From contig NZ_AP022573.1 of NCBI RefSeq assembly GCF_010729105.1, positions 3,844,001-3,908,000 of the forward strand: DNA of 64,000 nucleotides, written 5' to 3'. The notes beneath the pieces are model-generated. The model was given only the letters and a program-made list of their open reading frames with translations, was not told the origin of the DNA and made no database searches. The position numbers and the translations under genes were made by a program. The stretch is from Mycobacterium saskatchewanense. Lineage in GTDB: Bacteria > Actinomycetota > Actinomycetes > Mycobacteriales > Mycobacteriaceae. Shown piece after piece: positions 34,324 to 42,549 of the stretch. Position 1 is the stretch's first letter; every line of letters begins with the position of its first letter.

Positions 34324-36063
34324 TCACTGCGGGCCGGGGTTCGGGACGCCCGTGAAGATCGTTTCGCCGGCGTTGACGAAGTTGATGAGTTCGAATCCGC
34401 CCGCCAGCGTCGTCAGCCCGATGTTGGCGGCGATCGGTCGGCCGAAGGCGTCCATCAGCCCCCCAATCACGTTGCCGTCGACCGCTTCCGAGATGCCGTC
34501 GAGGAACAGGTTGAAGTCGTAGGACGGCAGGGTGACGGCGATGGCGGTCCCGATGTCCGCGGTCGGCAGCAGCGTCGCGTAGGCAGTCGAGAAGTCGGCC
34601 GTCAGGGTGTTGACCACCGTGGTGTTGGCCGACTGGATGCCGGCGATGACGTCGTTGAACGACGGGATCGCCGGGGCGGCCAGCACGGCTCCGCCCGTGG
34701 CTCCGGCTCCCGGGATGAGGCTCGTCAGGCTCGACAGGCTGGGTAGCGACGTCGGGACCATGGCGGAGATGTCGTTCGCGAACGCGGTGATCCCCTGCTG
34801 GGTGCCGCTGGCCAGGAGCGGTCCCAGCTGTGCGGTCGCGCTCAGCGGCGGCAGGAATCCGAACGGGGTCTGCACGTTGGCGGGACTGGTGGAGAACCCG
34901 AAGTTCGGGTCGCCGTAGCCCCAGTTGACGATCGCCTTCAGGTCCGGCTGGATCAGGTCCGCCAACGGGTTCCCGAGGAACGGGATCGCGCGCAGCGGCG
35001 TCAGCAGCGGCAGGTTCTCGGTGGGGATCATGTAGTAGTTCGTCATGCTGTTCGGGGTGCCCAGGTTCTCCGAACCGGGCAGCAAGAAGGCCTGCGCAAT
35101 ATGTGCCGGGTCGAGGGTCGGGTAAGTGCCGTGCACGAACACGATGCCCGCCAGTGCGTTGAGGTCGGAGAAGATGTCGATCGGGTAGCGCGGGAAGTCG
35201 GCGAATCCGTCGTATTCGAGGGAGTAGATGCTGGTCGGGAAGAGGTTGCTCGGCGTCGAGGTGCCAAACGTGACGCCGAGGCTCGGGAAGCTCAGGCCGG
35301 GAAAGCGCGCGAGGAGGCCGCCGTTGGGGTTGGCCGGGTCACCCAGCAGGGTGAAGAACATCTGGTTTGCGTGGACGCCCGCGGCGGCGAGGTTCGGCAT
35401 CTCCAGCGAGGCGATGATCGCACTCTGCGAGTAACCCAGGACCGACACGGGTTGTCCTGCGGCGGTGGCCAGTGCCTGGTTGATGGCATTGTTCAGTTCG
35501 GTGACCCCGCGGGCCAGCGAGATGTCCAGCGTCAGGTCCTTGACGCCGGTGAACGGATACAGCCCCTCCGGCGTGGAGACGGCCTGGAGCGGGCCATTGA
35601 GGAAGGGCCCGAAGGGATTGAGGGCGGACAGGTATCGGGTGAAGACGTTGTTCAGGTACGTCGTCGACGGGGTGGCGGTGCCGCTGCCCGTCATGATCAG
35701 GTTGACGGCCACAGCCGGGTCGGCCGCCTGAAGCGCCTGCCCGAAAACGGGGCTGGTGTAGTTGAGCCCGAGCATGGCCGCGATCTCGTTCTCGGCCTGG
35801 GTGTACGCGGTCCCGGCCGATCCCAACGAAGCGACGAACTGGTTGTGGAACGCGGTCGCCTGCTGCAGTAGCGCCTGGTACTCCTGGCCGAACGCGCCGA
35901 AGAACTCCGCGGTGACGGCCGAGACCTCGTCCTGCGCGGCCGCCACCAGGTTGGTGGTCGAACCGGCGGCGGCGGCCCGGGCCTCGTCGATGGCCGAGCC
36001 GATCGCGGACGCGTCCGCCGCGGCCGAGGCCAGGAGTTGGGGCTGCGCAATCAAAGTCGACAT
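34324..36063 (-). CDS. PE family protein with PE-PPE serine hydrolase domain, copy C
   Basis: A 579-residue PE/PE-PPE protein. The N-terminus MSTLIAQPQLL shows Pro-Gln instead of Pro-Glu; the export motif is YTQAE. The nucleophile is Ser212 in LGYSQSA, and FADFPRYPIDIFSDLNALAG and NYYMIPTENLPLL are hydrolase-domain blocks shared with copies A, B and D. ATG 36063 follows GGAAGG. It is the first gene transcribed of the three leftward PE genes, but gaps of about 70-150 bp with separate promoter cores suggest independent transcription. Confidence 0.92.
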   Translation of the reverse strand: MSTLIAQPQLLASAAADASAIGSAIDEARAAAAGSTTNLVAAAQDEVSAVTAEFFGAFGQEYQALLQQATAFHNQFVASLGSAGTAYTQAENEIAAMLGLNYTSPVFGQALQAADPAVAVNLIMTGSGTATPSTTYLNNVFTRYLSALNPFGPFLNGPLQAVSTPEGLYPFTGVKDLTLDISLARGVTELNNAINQALATAAGQPVSVLGYSQSAIIASLEMPNLAAAGVHANQMFFTLLGDPANPNGGLLARFPGLSFPSLGVTFGTSTPSNLFPTSIYSLEYDGFADFPRYPIDIFSDLNALAGIVFVHGTYPTLDPAHIAQAFLLPGSENLGTPNSMTNYYMIPTENLPLLTPLRAIPFLGNPLADLIQPDLKAIVNWGYGDPNFGFSTSPANVQTPFGFLPPLSATAQLGPLLASGTQQGITAFANDISAMVPTSLPSLSSLTSLIPGAGATGGAVLAAPAIPSFNDVIAGIQSANTTVVNTLTADFSTAYATLLPTADIGTAIAVTLPSYDFNLFLDGISEAVDGNVIGGLMDAFGRPIAANIGLTTLAGGFELINFVNAGETIFTGVPNPGPQ

Positions 36064-36152
36064 CGGGGTTCCTTCCGGCGATACGGTTTTGGTCGCGGTA
36101 CCGAAGACGCTGCCAACCCGCATACGGCGCATCGCTGGAACCGGCAGGAGTC

Positions 36153-36160
36153 AGCTTAGA
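36153..36160 (-). promoter_or_regulatory. Shared PE-gene -10 element, copy C
   Basis: Reverse-strand TCTAAGCT, 90 nt before the PE start at 36063, within a longer match to the copy A promoter (TCTAAGCTG). Confidence 0.4.
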
Positions 36161-36190
36161 ACCATCCCCCGTTCATGTTCGCGTTTTGCG

Positions 36191-37009
36191 TCAGCCGAGG
36201 AGCGCGTCGCGTAAGCGGTCGACATCCTCCGGAGTGACCCCCGCGTCGCGCAGGTAGGCGTCCAGCGAACCGAATTCGTCATCGATCGTCTGGCGCGCCG
36301 CGGCCAGGTATTCCGTGCGGACACCGAGAACGCCGTCGGACAGGCGGGCCTCGGTGAAGGTGACGACCTCCGGGGTCAGCTCGGTGTCCGACCTTTGCTG
36401 GATCATCTCGGAGATCCGGGCCCGCAGGTCCGGCACGGCCTCGTTGCTGCGCAGGTAATCTTCGACGATGGTGTCGCGGTCGACGCCGACCGCCTCCAGT
36501 ACCGTCGCCACCACGAAGCCGGTGCGGTCCTTGCCCGCGAAGCAGTGCGTCAGCACCGGACGCTCCGCCGCCAACAGCGTGATGACGCGGCGCACCGCGC
36601 GCTGCGCCCCATTGCGGGTGGGGAATTGCCGGTACTCGTCGATCATGTAGCGGACCGTGGTCTCGTTGATGGACTCGTCCGGTTCACCGTTGGTCAGCAG
36701 CTGCTGGAAAGCGTGTTCGTGTGGCGCCGCACCGTCATTCGATTCGTCGTCGGCGAGATCGGGGAACGGCAGCAGATGGATGTCGACGCCGTCGGGCACC
36801 CGGCCCGGTCCGCGGCGGGCGACCTCGCGGGAGGCCCGCAGGTCGGCGACGTCGGTGATGCCCAACCGCAGTAGCGTCGCCCGGCCGTCCTCGTCGAGCC
36901 GGCTCAGCTCACTCGACCGGAACAGCCGCCCCGGCCGCAGCGCGGTGGCTCCGTCGGCGACGTCGCGAAAATTCCACGCGCCGGGCAGTTCCCGCAGTGC
37001 CGCCGCCAT
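36191..37009 (-). CDS. ptpB: Tyrosine/lipid phosphatase PtpB-like
   Basis: A 272-residue phosphatase with the P-loop HCFAGKDRTG, placing Cys156 and Arg162 as catalytic residues. WNFRDVADG and YLRSNEAV are family blocks. The M. tuberculosis PtpB (Rv0153c, also called ptbB, 276 residues) is a secreted virulence factor that dephosphorylates phosphotyrosine and phosphoinositides in macrophages. Its start is 1 nt after the fadE2 stop, so the genes are co-transcribed as in M. tuberculosis. Confidence 0.93.
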   Translation of the reverse strand: MAAALRELPGAWNFRDVADGATALRPGRLFRSSELSRLDEDGRATLLRLGITDVADLRASREVARRGPGRVPDGVDIHLLPFPDLADDESNDGAAPHEHAFQQLLTNGEPDESINETTVRYMIDEYRQFPTRNGAQRAVRRVITLLAAERPVLTHCFAGKDRTGFVVATVLEAVGVDRDTIVEDYLRSNEAVPDLRARISEMIQQRSDTELTPEVVTFTEARLSDGVLGVRTEYLAAARQTIDDEFGSLDAYLRDAGVTPEDVDRLRDALLG

Positions 37010-37010
37010 C

Positions 37011-38243
37011 TCAGGTGACCGCCGCCGCGAACGGTGACTTCTCGTGGCCGAGCTCGGCGCGGGCGATGGTCCGCATGTGCACCTCGTCGGGGCCGTCGAA
37101 CAGGCGCATGGCCCGATGCCAGCCGTACGAGCGGGCGAGCACCGTGTCCTCGCTAACCCCGGCGGCGCCGTGCACCTGGATGGCGCGGTCGATCACATCG
37201 CAGGCCACTTGCGGCGCCACCGCCTTGATCTGCGAGACCAACGTGTGGGCTGCCTTGTTGCCGTGCTGGTCGATCGTCCACGCCGCCTTGTGACACAACA
37301 GCCGGGCCTGATCGATCTCATTGCGCGACTTGGCAATCGCCTCCCGAACCACGCCCTGCTCGGCCAGCGGGCGGCCGAAGGCCACGCGATTCTGCACCCG
37401 GTCGACCATGAGGGCGAGCGCGCGTTCGGCGCCGCCGAGCGCACGCATGCAGTGGTGGATGCGACCCGGGCCCAGCCTGGCTTGGGCGATAGCGAAGCCG
37501 CCACCCTCTTCGCCGAGCAGGTTCGTGACCGGCACCCGGACGTTGTCGTAGATGATCTCGCAGTGGCCGGGCTGGTCCTGGTAACCGAAGACCGTGGTGG
37601 AACGCACAACCGTCACGCCCGGGGTGTCCATGGGCACCAGGACCATCGACTGCTGCTGGTGCGAGGCGGCGTCGGGGTTGGTGCGGCCCATCACGATGAG
37701 GATTTTGCAGCGCGGGTCGGAAGCACCCGAGGTCCACCACTTGCGGCCGTTGATGACGTAGTCGCCGCCGTCGCGCACGATCGAGGTCTCGATGTTGCGG
37801 GCGTCGCTGCTGGCGACCGCCGGCTCCGTCATCGAGAAGGCGCTGCGGATCTCGCCGTTCAGCAACGGCTCGAGCCACTGCTTGCGCTGCTCCTCGGTGG
37901 CGAACAGGTGCAGGGTTTCCATGTTGCCGGTGTCGGGCGCAGCGCAGTTGATTGCCTCCGGAGCGATCTCCAGGCTCCACCCCGTCAACTCGGCGAGCGG
38001 GGCGTACTCCAGGTTCGTCAGTCCGGACTCAGCCGGTAGGAACAGGTTCCACAGGCCGAGCTCCTTGGCCTTCTTCTTGAGTTCCTCGATGATCGGCGGA
38101 ACGGTGTGGTCATTCGGGCCGGCCTCGTGACGAAATTTGTCGTAGTCGGCCTCGGCCGGAAAGACGTACTCGATCATGAAGTCGGACAGTCGCTTGTGGT
38201 AGTCGTTGGCTTTTGCCGACATCGCGAAGTCCATGACGGTCAC
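37011..38243 (-). CDS. fadE2: Acyl-CoA dehydrogenase FadE2
   Basis: A protein of up to 410 residues of the acyl-CoA dehydrogenase family. [16 protein letters not shown] and [19 protein letters not shown] form the FAD/substrate middle domain, and [16 protein letters not shown] and [34 protein letters not shown] lie in the C-terminal domain (given as short conserved parts). It oxidises acyl-CoA, substrate unknown. GTG 38243 is the longest start; ATG 38222 would give about 403 residues, like Rv0154c. The gene leads the fadE2-ptpB pair. Confidence 0.93.
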   Translation of the reverse strand: MTVMDFAMSAKANDYHKRLSDFMIEYVFPAEADYDKFRHEAGPNDHTVPPIIEELKKKAKELGLWNLFLPAESGLTNLEYAPLAELTGWSLEIAPEAINCAAPDTGNMETLHLFATEEQRKQWLEPLLNGEIRSAFSMTEPAVASSDARNIETSIVRDGGDYVINGRKWWTSGASDPRCKILIVMGRTNPDAASHQQQSMVLVPMDTPGVTVVRSTTVFGYQDQPGHCEIIYDNVRVPVTNLLGEEGGGFAIAQARLGPGRIHHCMRALGGAERALALMVDRVQNRVAFGRPLAEQGVVREAIAKSRNEIDQARLLCHKAAWTIDQHGNKAAHTLVSQIKAVAPQVACDVIDRAIQVHGAAGVSEDTVLARSYGWHRAMRLFDGPDEVHMRTIARAELGHEKSPFAAAVT

Positions 38244-38320
38244 GATAGGACACGTGCGGTGACGCCTCGTTTCCGGTCACCGGCGGGACGCTTAATCGTC
38301 GTTGTCGATCGGGATGCGCC

Positions 38321-38374
38321 AGTCATAAACGTGTGCGATCAACGGCGGCGTGTCGTCGCGGACGATTATGTGTC
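38321..38374. repeat. CATAAAC-type palindromic element, copy 2
   Basis: A 54-bp element starting AGTCATAAACGTG and ending GATTATGTGTC. It matches copy 3 at 52 of 54 positions. One substitution (GATTATG for GTTTATG) weakens its terminal inverted repeat. Confidence 0.75.
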
Positions 38375-38454
38375 TAGGGGCTGGAGGGGCTGGGGATCCG
38401 GAGGCGCCGGGCCTCGTGATCCCACTCGGCCGCCGTCGCCCCTCCAGCCGCGCG

Positions 38455-38508
38455 AGTCATAAACGTGTGCGATCAACGGCGGCGTGTCATCGCGGACGTT
38501 TATGTGTC
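38455..38508. repeat. CATAAAC-type palindromic element, copy 3
   Basis: A 54-bp element with perfect 9-bp terminal inverted repeats CATAAACGT and ACGTTTATG. It is 80 bp downstream of copy 2 in the same orientation. Confidence 0.75.
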
Positions 38509-38611
38509 GAGCCTGGAAAAAGGCGCCCCCGCAGCGCCGGTTAGGGTGGCTGAGCGCGCCGGCTAGCACCGGCCGGCAATCCGTGAAGTAGAGAAAGTAG
38601 ATGTACGCGCC

Positions 38612-39703
38612 ATGACAGATGCGCACACGACGGTGGGAGTGGTCGCCGAGTCCGGCCCCGACGAGCGGCGCGTCGCGTTGGTACCCAAAGCGGTCGCGTC
38701 GCTGGTGGGTAGCGGCGTGGCGGTGGTGGTCGAGTCCGGCGCGGGAGAGAAGGCGCTGCTGCCCGACGACCTTTACACCGCGGCCGGGGCCAGCATCGGG
38801 GACGCCTGGGCCGCCGACATCGTTGTCAAGGTAGCGCCGCCGACCGCCGACGAGGTGCGCAAGCTGCGCCAGGGGCAGACGCTCATCGGCTTCCTGGCGC
38901 CGCGCAACGCCGACAACTCGATCGGCGCGCTGACCGAGGCCGGTGTGCAAGCGTTCGCCCTCGAGGCCATCCCCCGCATCTCGCGCGCCCAGGTGATGGA
39001 CGCGCTGTCGTCCCAAGCGAACGTCGCCGGATACAAGGCCGTGCTGCTGGCGGCCTCGGAATCGACCCGGTTCTTCCCCATGCTGACGACGGCGGCGGGA
39101 ACCGTGAAGCCGGCCACCGTGCTGGTGCTCGGCGTCGGCGTAGCCGGGCTGCAGGCGCTCGCCACCGCCAAGCGGCTCGGCGCGCGGACCACCGGCTACG
39201 ACGTTCGGCCCGAGGTCGCCGACCAGGTCCGCTCTGTGGGGGCGCAGTGGCTCGACGTCGGCATCGACGCGGCGGGCGAGGGCGGCTACGCCCGTGAACT
39301 CACCGAAGCCGAACGCGCCGAGCAGCAGCAGGCGTTGGAGAAGGCGATCACCGGGTTCGACGTTGTGATCACCACGGCGCTGGTCCCGGGCCGGCCAGCG
39401 CCGCGCCTGGTGACCGCCGCAGCGGTGGAAGGAATGAAGCCCGGCAGCGTCGTGGTCGACCTCGCGGGCGAAACCGGGGGCAACTGCGAACTCACCGAGC
39501 CCGGGCAGACCGTCGTCAAGCACGGCGTGACGATCGCCGCCCCGCTGAACCTGCCCGCGACCATGCCCGAGCATGCCAGCGAGCTCTACAGCAAGAACAT
39601 CACGGCGCTGCTGGACCTGTTGGTCAAAGACGGCAAGCTGGACCCGGACTTCGACGACGAGGTCATCGCGGCATCCTGCGTGACCCGAGCACAGAAAGCC
39701 TAG
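38612..39703 (+). CDS. pntAa: NAD(P) transhydrogenase subunit alpha, PntAa
   Basis: A 363-residue NAD(H)-binding dI subunit. GVVAESGPDERRVALVPKAV at the N-terminus and LVLGVGVAGLQALATAKRLGA (Rossmann motif, residues about 170-190) are visible, as is the mobile-loop region PGRPAPRLVTAAAVEGM. It transfers hydride to NADP(H) bound by PntB, coupled to proton movement through the membrane parts. It is followed by pntAb and pntB, the same split three-gene arrangement as Rv0155-Rv0157. Confidence 0.96.
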   Translation: MTDAHTTVGVVAESGPDERRVALVPKAVASLVGSGVAVVVESGAGEKALLPDDLYTAAGASIGDAWAADIVVKVAPPTADEVRKLRQGQTLIGFLAPRNADNSIGALTEAGVQAFALEAIPRISRAQVMDALSSQANVAGYKAVLLAASESTRFFPMLTTAAGTVKPATVLVLGVGVAGLQALATAKRLGARTTGYDVRPEVADQVRSVGAQWLDVGIDAAGEGGYARELTEAERAEQQQALEKAITGFDVVITTALVPGRPAPRLVTAAAVEGMKPGSVVVDLAGETGGNCELTEPGQTVVKHGVTIAAPLNLPATMPEHASELYSKNITALLDLLVKDGKLDPDFDDEVIAASCVTRAQKA

Positions 39704-39705
39704 AA

Positions 39706-40041
39706 ATGTACGACGACCTACTGGCCAACCTGGCGATCCTGGTGCTGTCCGGGTTCGTGGGGTTCGCGGTGATCTCCAAGGTGCCCAACACGCTGCACAC
39801 CCCGCTGATGTCGGGCACCAACGCCATCCACGGCATCGTGGTGCTCGGCGCGCTGGTGGTGTTCGGGGAGGTGGAGCACCCGTCGGTGGCGGTGCAGATC
39901 ATCCTGTTCGTCGCGGTGGTGTTCGGCACGCTGAACGTGATCGGCGGGTTTATCGTGACCGACCGCATGCTGGGCATGTTCAAGGGCAAGAAGAAATCGC
40001 CCGCCAAAGCCGAGGAGCCCCAGAAGTCGGTGTCCAAATGA
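39706..40041 (+). CDS. pntAb: NAD(P) transhydrogenase membrane subunit PntAb
   Basis: A 111-residue membrane subunit (dII part) with three or four hydrophobic helices: LLANLAILVLSGFVGFAVI, STLM-type PLMSGTNAIHGIVVLGAL and QIILFVAVVFGTLNVIGGFIV. SGTNAIHGI is the conserved transhydrogenase motif. It starts 2 nt after pntAa, and its stop overlaps the pntB ATG by 4 nt, so all three are coupled. Confidence 0.95.
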   Translation: MYDDLLANLAILVLSGFVGFAVISKVPNTLHTPLMSGTNAIHGIVVLGALVVFGEVEHPSVAVQIILFVAVVFGTLNVIGGFIVTDRMLGMFKGKKKSPAKAEEPQKSVSK

Positions 40042-41462
40042 ACTACCTGGTGATCGGGCTGTACATCGTTTCGTTTGCCCTCTTCATCTACGGGCTGATG
40101 GGCCTGACCGGGCCCAAGACCGCGGTTCGGGGCAACCTCATCGCCGCGGTCGGCATGGCCATCGCGGTGGCGGCCACGCTGGTCGCGATCCGGCACACCA
40201 CCCAGTGGCCGCTGATCATTGCCGCCCTGGTGGTTGGGCTGGTGCTCGGCGTCCCGCCCGCGCGCCTGACCAAGATGACCGCCATGCCGCAGCTGGTGGC
40301 CTTCTTCAACGGGGTCGGCGGCGGCACCGTCGCGCTCATCGCGCTGTCGGAATTCCTTGAGACGAAGGGCTTTTCGGCCTTCCAGCACGGCGAGTCGCCG
40401 ACGGTGCACATCGTGGTGGCGTCGCTGTTCGCCGCGATCATCGGATCCATCTCGTTCTGGGGATCGATCATCGCGTTCGGCAAGCTGCAGGAGATCATCT
40501 CCGGGTCACCGATCGGGTTCGGCAAGGCCCAGCAGCCGATCAATCTGCTGTTGCTCGTCGGCGCGGTGGCCGCGGCCGTGGTCGTCGGCGTGCACGCCCA
40601 TCCCGGGACGGGCGGGGCGTCGCTGTGGTGGATGATCGGCCTGCTCGCCGCCGCCGGCGTGCTGGGCCTGATGGTGGTCCTGCCCATCGGTGGCGCCGAC
40701 ATGCCCGTGGTCATCTCGCTTCTCAACGCGATGACGGGGCTGTCGGCGGCCGCGGCCGGCCTTGCGCTGAACAACACCGCGATGATCGTGGCGGGCATGA
40801 TCGTCGGCGCTTCCGGCTCGATCCTGACCAACCTGATGGCCAAGGCGATGAACCGCTCGATCCCCGCGATCGTCGCGGGCGGATTCGGCGGCGGCGGGGT
40901 GGCGCCCAGCGGTGACGGCGGCGGAGACAAGCACGTCAAGTCGACGTCGGCGGCCGACGCTGCGATCCAGATGGCCTACGCCAACCAGGTGATCGTGGTC
41001 CCGGGCTATGGCCTGGCAGTCGCGCAGGCCCAGCACGCCGTCAAGGACATGGCGAGCCTGCTCGAGGAGAAGGGCGTGCCGGTGAAATACGCCATCCATC
41101 CGGTGGCCGGCCGAATGCCCGGGCACATGAACGTGCTGCTGGCCGAGGCCGAGGTGGACTACGACGCCATGAAGGACATGGACGACATCAACGACGAGTT
41201 CTCGCGGACCGACGTCGCGATCGTCATCGGCGCGAACGACGTCACCAACCCGGCGGCCAGGAACGAACAGTCCAGCCCGATCTACGGCATGCCGATTCTC
41301 AATGTGGACAAGGCCAGGTCGGTGATCGTGCTGAAGCGCTCGATGAATTCAGGATTCGCGGGCATCGACAACCCGCTGTTCTACGCCGACGGAACGACCA
41401 TGCTGTTCGGGGACGCTAAGAAATCGGTGACCGAGGTCGCCGAGGAACTCAAAGCCCTCTAG
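40038..41462 (+). CDS. pntB: NAD(P) transhydrogenase subunit beta, PntB
   Basis: A 474-residue subunit. The N-terminal 280 residues hold about eight or nine membrane helices (dII). The C-terminal 190 residues are the NADP(H)-binding dIII domain: VIVVPGYGLAVAQAQHAVKDM, HPVAGRMPGHMNVLLAEA and VIGANDVTNPAAR. The complex makes NADPH from NADH using the proton gradient, or the reverse. A 54-bp tandem repeat begins 2 bp after the stop. Confidence 0.96.
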   Translation: MNYLVIGLYIVSFALFIYGLMGLTGPKTAVRGNLIAAVGMAIAVAATLVAIRHTTQWPLIIAALVVGLVLGVPPARLTKMTAMPQLVAFFNGVGGGTVALIALSEFLETKGFSAFQHGESPTVHIVVASLFAAIIGSISFWGSIIAFGKLQEIISGSPIGFGKAQQPINLLLLVGAVAAAVVVGVHAHPGTGGASLWWMIGLLAAAGVLGLMVVLPIGGADMPVVISLLNAMTGLSAAAAGLALNNTAMIVAGMIVGASGSILTNLMAKAMNRSIPAIVAGGFGGGGVAPSGDGGGDKHVKSTSAADAAIQMAYANQVIVVPGYGLAVAQAQHAVKDMASLLEEKGVPVKYAIHPVAGRMPGHMNVLLAEAEVDYDAMKDMDDINDEFSRTDVAIVIGANDVTNPAARNEQSSPIYGMPILNVDKARSVIVLKRSMNSGFAGIDNPLFYADGTTMLFGDAKKSVTEVAEELKAL

Positions 41463-41464
41463 CT

Positions 41465-41597
41465 AGCGGGTCACCGCCGAAAAGCGTAGGTGATCGGGAG
41501 CGCGGCGGAGCCGGGCGAAGCGGGTCACCGCCGAAAAGCGTAGGTGATCGGGAGCGCGGCGGAGCCGGGCGAAGCGGGTCACCGCCGAAAAGCGTAG
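41465..41597. repeat. 54-bp tandem repeat (VNTR-like), about 2.5 copies
   Basis: Units begin at 41465, 41519 and 41573 with AGCGGGTCACCGCCGAAAAG. The first two 54-bp units are identical and the third stops after 25 bp. The period is a multiple of three. The array fills the space between the pntB stop and the stop of the small leftward gene. Its size and place resemble mycobacterial MIRU-VNTR loci used for typing. Confidence 0.9.
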
Positions 41598-41723
41598 TTA
41601 GACGGGCGGGTAGGCGGGCGGCGGGTAACCGTTACCGTCGACGACACCCCGCAGGCCCCACGGCACATACCGGAGGAAGAACTCGATTTCGTCGCTTGCG
41701 TCGTAGTCCGGACTTGGGTCCAT
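41598..41723 (-). CDS. Small conserved-position protein (Rv0157A-like)
   Basis: A 41-residue reading frame, MDPSPDYDASDEIEFFLRYV followed by PWGLRGVVDGNGYPPPAYPPV. AAGGG lies 7 nt before the ATG. M. tuberculosis annotates a small gene, Rv0157A, at the same place and I take this as its counterpart by position only. The Pro-rich end abuts the tandem repeat. The function is unknown. Confidence 0.6.
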   Translation of the reverse strand: MDPSPDYDASDEIEFFLRYVPWGLRGVVDGNGYPPPAYPPV

Positions 41724-41803
41724 GGTCCATCCCTTCGAGTCGCGACTTGGTTCGTCAAGTGAGTCTAGTCCCATCCTTGGCGGTCCGACACCCGGCGTCA
41801 TGC

Positions 41804-41824
41804 CTAAACTGGCCAACCAGTTAG
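41804..41824. promoter_or_regulatory. Palindromic operator before the Rv0158-like TetR gene
   Basis: AACTGG-CCAA-CCAGTT (41807-41822) is a perfect inverted repeat, extended imperfectly to CTAA/TTAG. It lies about 65 nt upstream of the TetR start and is a plausible autoregulatory site. Confidence 0.45.
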
Positions 41825-41886
41825 TTGATAATTAGCCTTATCCGCGATCCGGCCCTCCCCGCCGGCAGTGACGATAGTGAGCAAAG

Positions 41887-42549
41887 ATGCCATCCGACAA
41901 CGGCCTGACGCGCCGCGAGGAGTTGCTGGCCGTGGCCACCAAGCTGTTCGCCGCCCGCGGCTATCACGGCACCCGGATGGACGACGTCGCCGACGTGATC
42001 GGGCTGAACAAGGCGACGGTGTACCACTACTACGCCAGCAAGTCGCTGATCCTGTTCGATATCTACCGGCAGGCCGCCGAAGGCACGCTGGCCGCCGTCC
42101 ACGACGACCCGACCTGGACGGCGCGCGAGGCGCTGTACCAATACACCGTCCGGCTGCTCACCGGGATCGCCGCCAACCCGGAGCGGGCCGCGGTTTACTT
42201 CCAGGAGCAGCCGTACATCACCGAGTGGTTCACCGCCGAGCAGGTCGCCGAGGTCCGCGAGAAGGAAGCCCAGGTCTACGAGCACGTGCATGGGCTGATC
42301 GACCGCGGGATCGCCAGCGGCGAGTTCTTCGAGTGCGACTCCCACGTGGTGGCCCTCGGCTATATCGGGATGACGCTGGGTAGCTACCGCTGGCTGCGGC
42401 CGAGCGGCCGGCGCACCGCCAAGGAGATCGCCGCGGAGTTCAGCACCGCGCTGCTGCGTGGGCTGATCCGGGATGAAACCATCCGCCAGCACTCCCCACT
42501 CGGATCCGACAGCGCCGACGCGGCTATCAGCTCTAGATCGGTGGAATGA
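41887..42549 (+). CDS. TetR family regulator (Rv0158-like)
   Basis: A 220-residue TetR protein: ELLAVATKLFAARGYHGTR, MDDVADVIGLNKATVYHYYASK (helix-turn-helix, residues about 12-55) and a KstR2-like C-terminal domain with YFQEQPYITEWF. The last 17 nt overlap the convergent PE gene. The position after pntB matches Rv0158. Confidence 0.9.
   Translation: MPSDNGLTRREELLAVATKLFAARGYHGTRMDDVADVIGLNKATVYHYYASKSLILFDIYRQAAEGTLAAVHDDPTWTAREALYQYTVRLLTGIAANPERAAVYFQEQPYITEWFTAEQVAEVREKEAQVYEHVHGLIDRGIASGEFFECDSHVVALGYIGMTLGSYRWLRPSGRRTAKEIAAEFSTALLRGLIRDETIRQHSPLGSDSADAAISSRSVE

Larger units (their letters stand above)
38244..38611. other. Divergent intergenic region with palindromic repeats
   Basis: This 368-bp gap between fadE2 and pntAa holds no gene I can support. 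It contains two 54-bp CATAAAC elements and a 12-bp inverted repeat between them (38379-38390 with 38438-38449). The remaining 100 bp before pntAa should carry the pntAa promoter, but I see no clear -35/-10 pair. Confidence 0.7.

Noticed and set aside
38321..38508. Terminators of fadE2 or pntAa
   Set aside because: The region is between two divergent 5' ends, where terminators are not expected, so these copies are listed as repeats.
41465..41597. CRISPR array
   Set aside because: The units are head-to-tail 54-bp repeats with no unique spacers and no cas genes nearby, so this is a tandem repeat.
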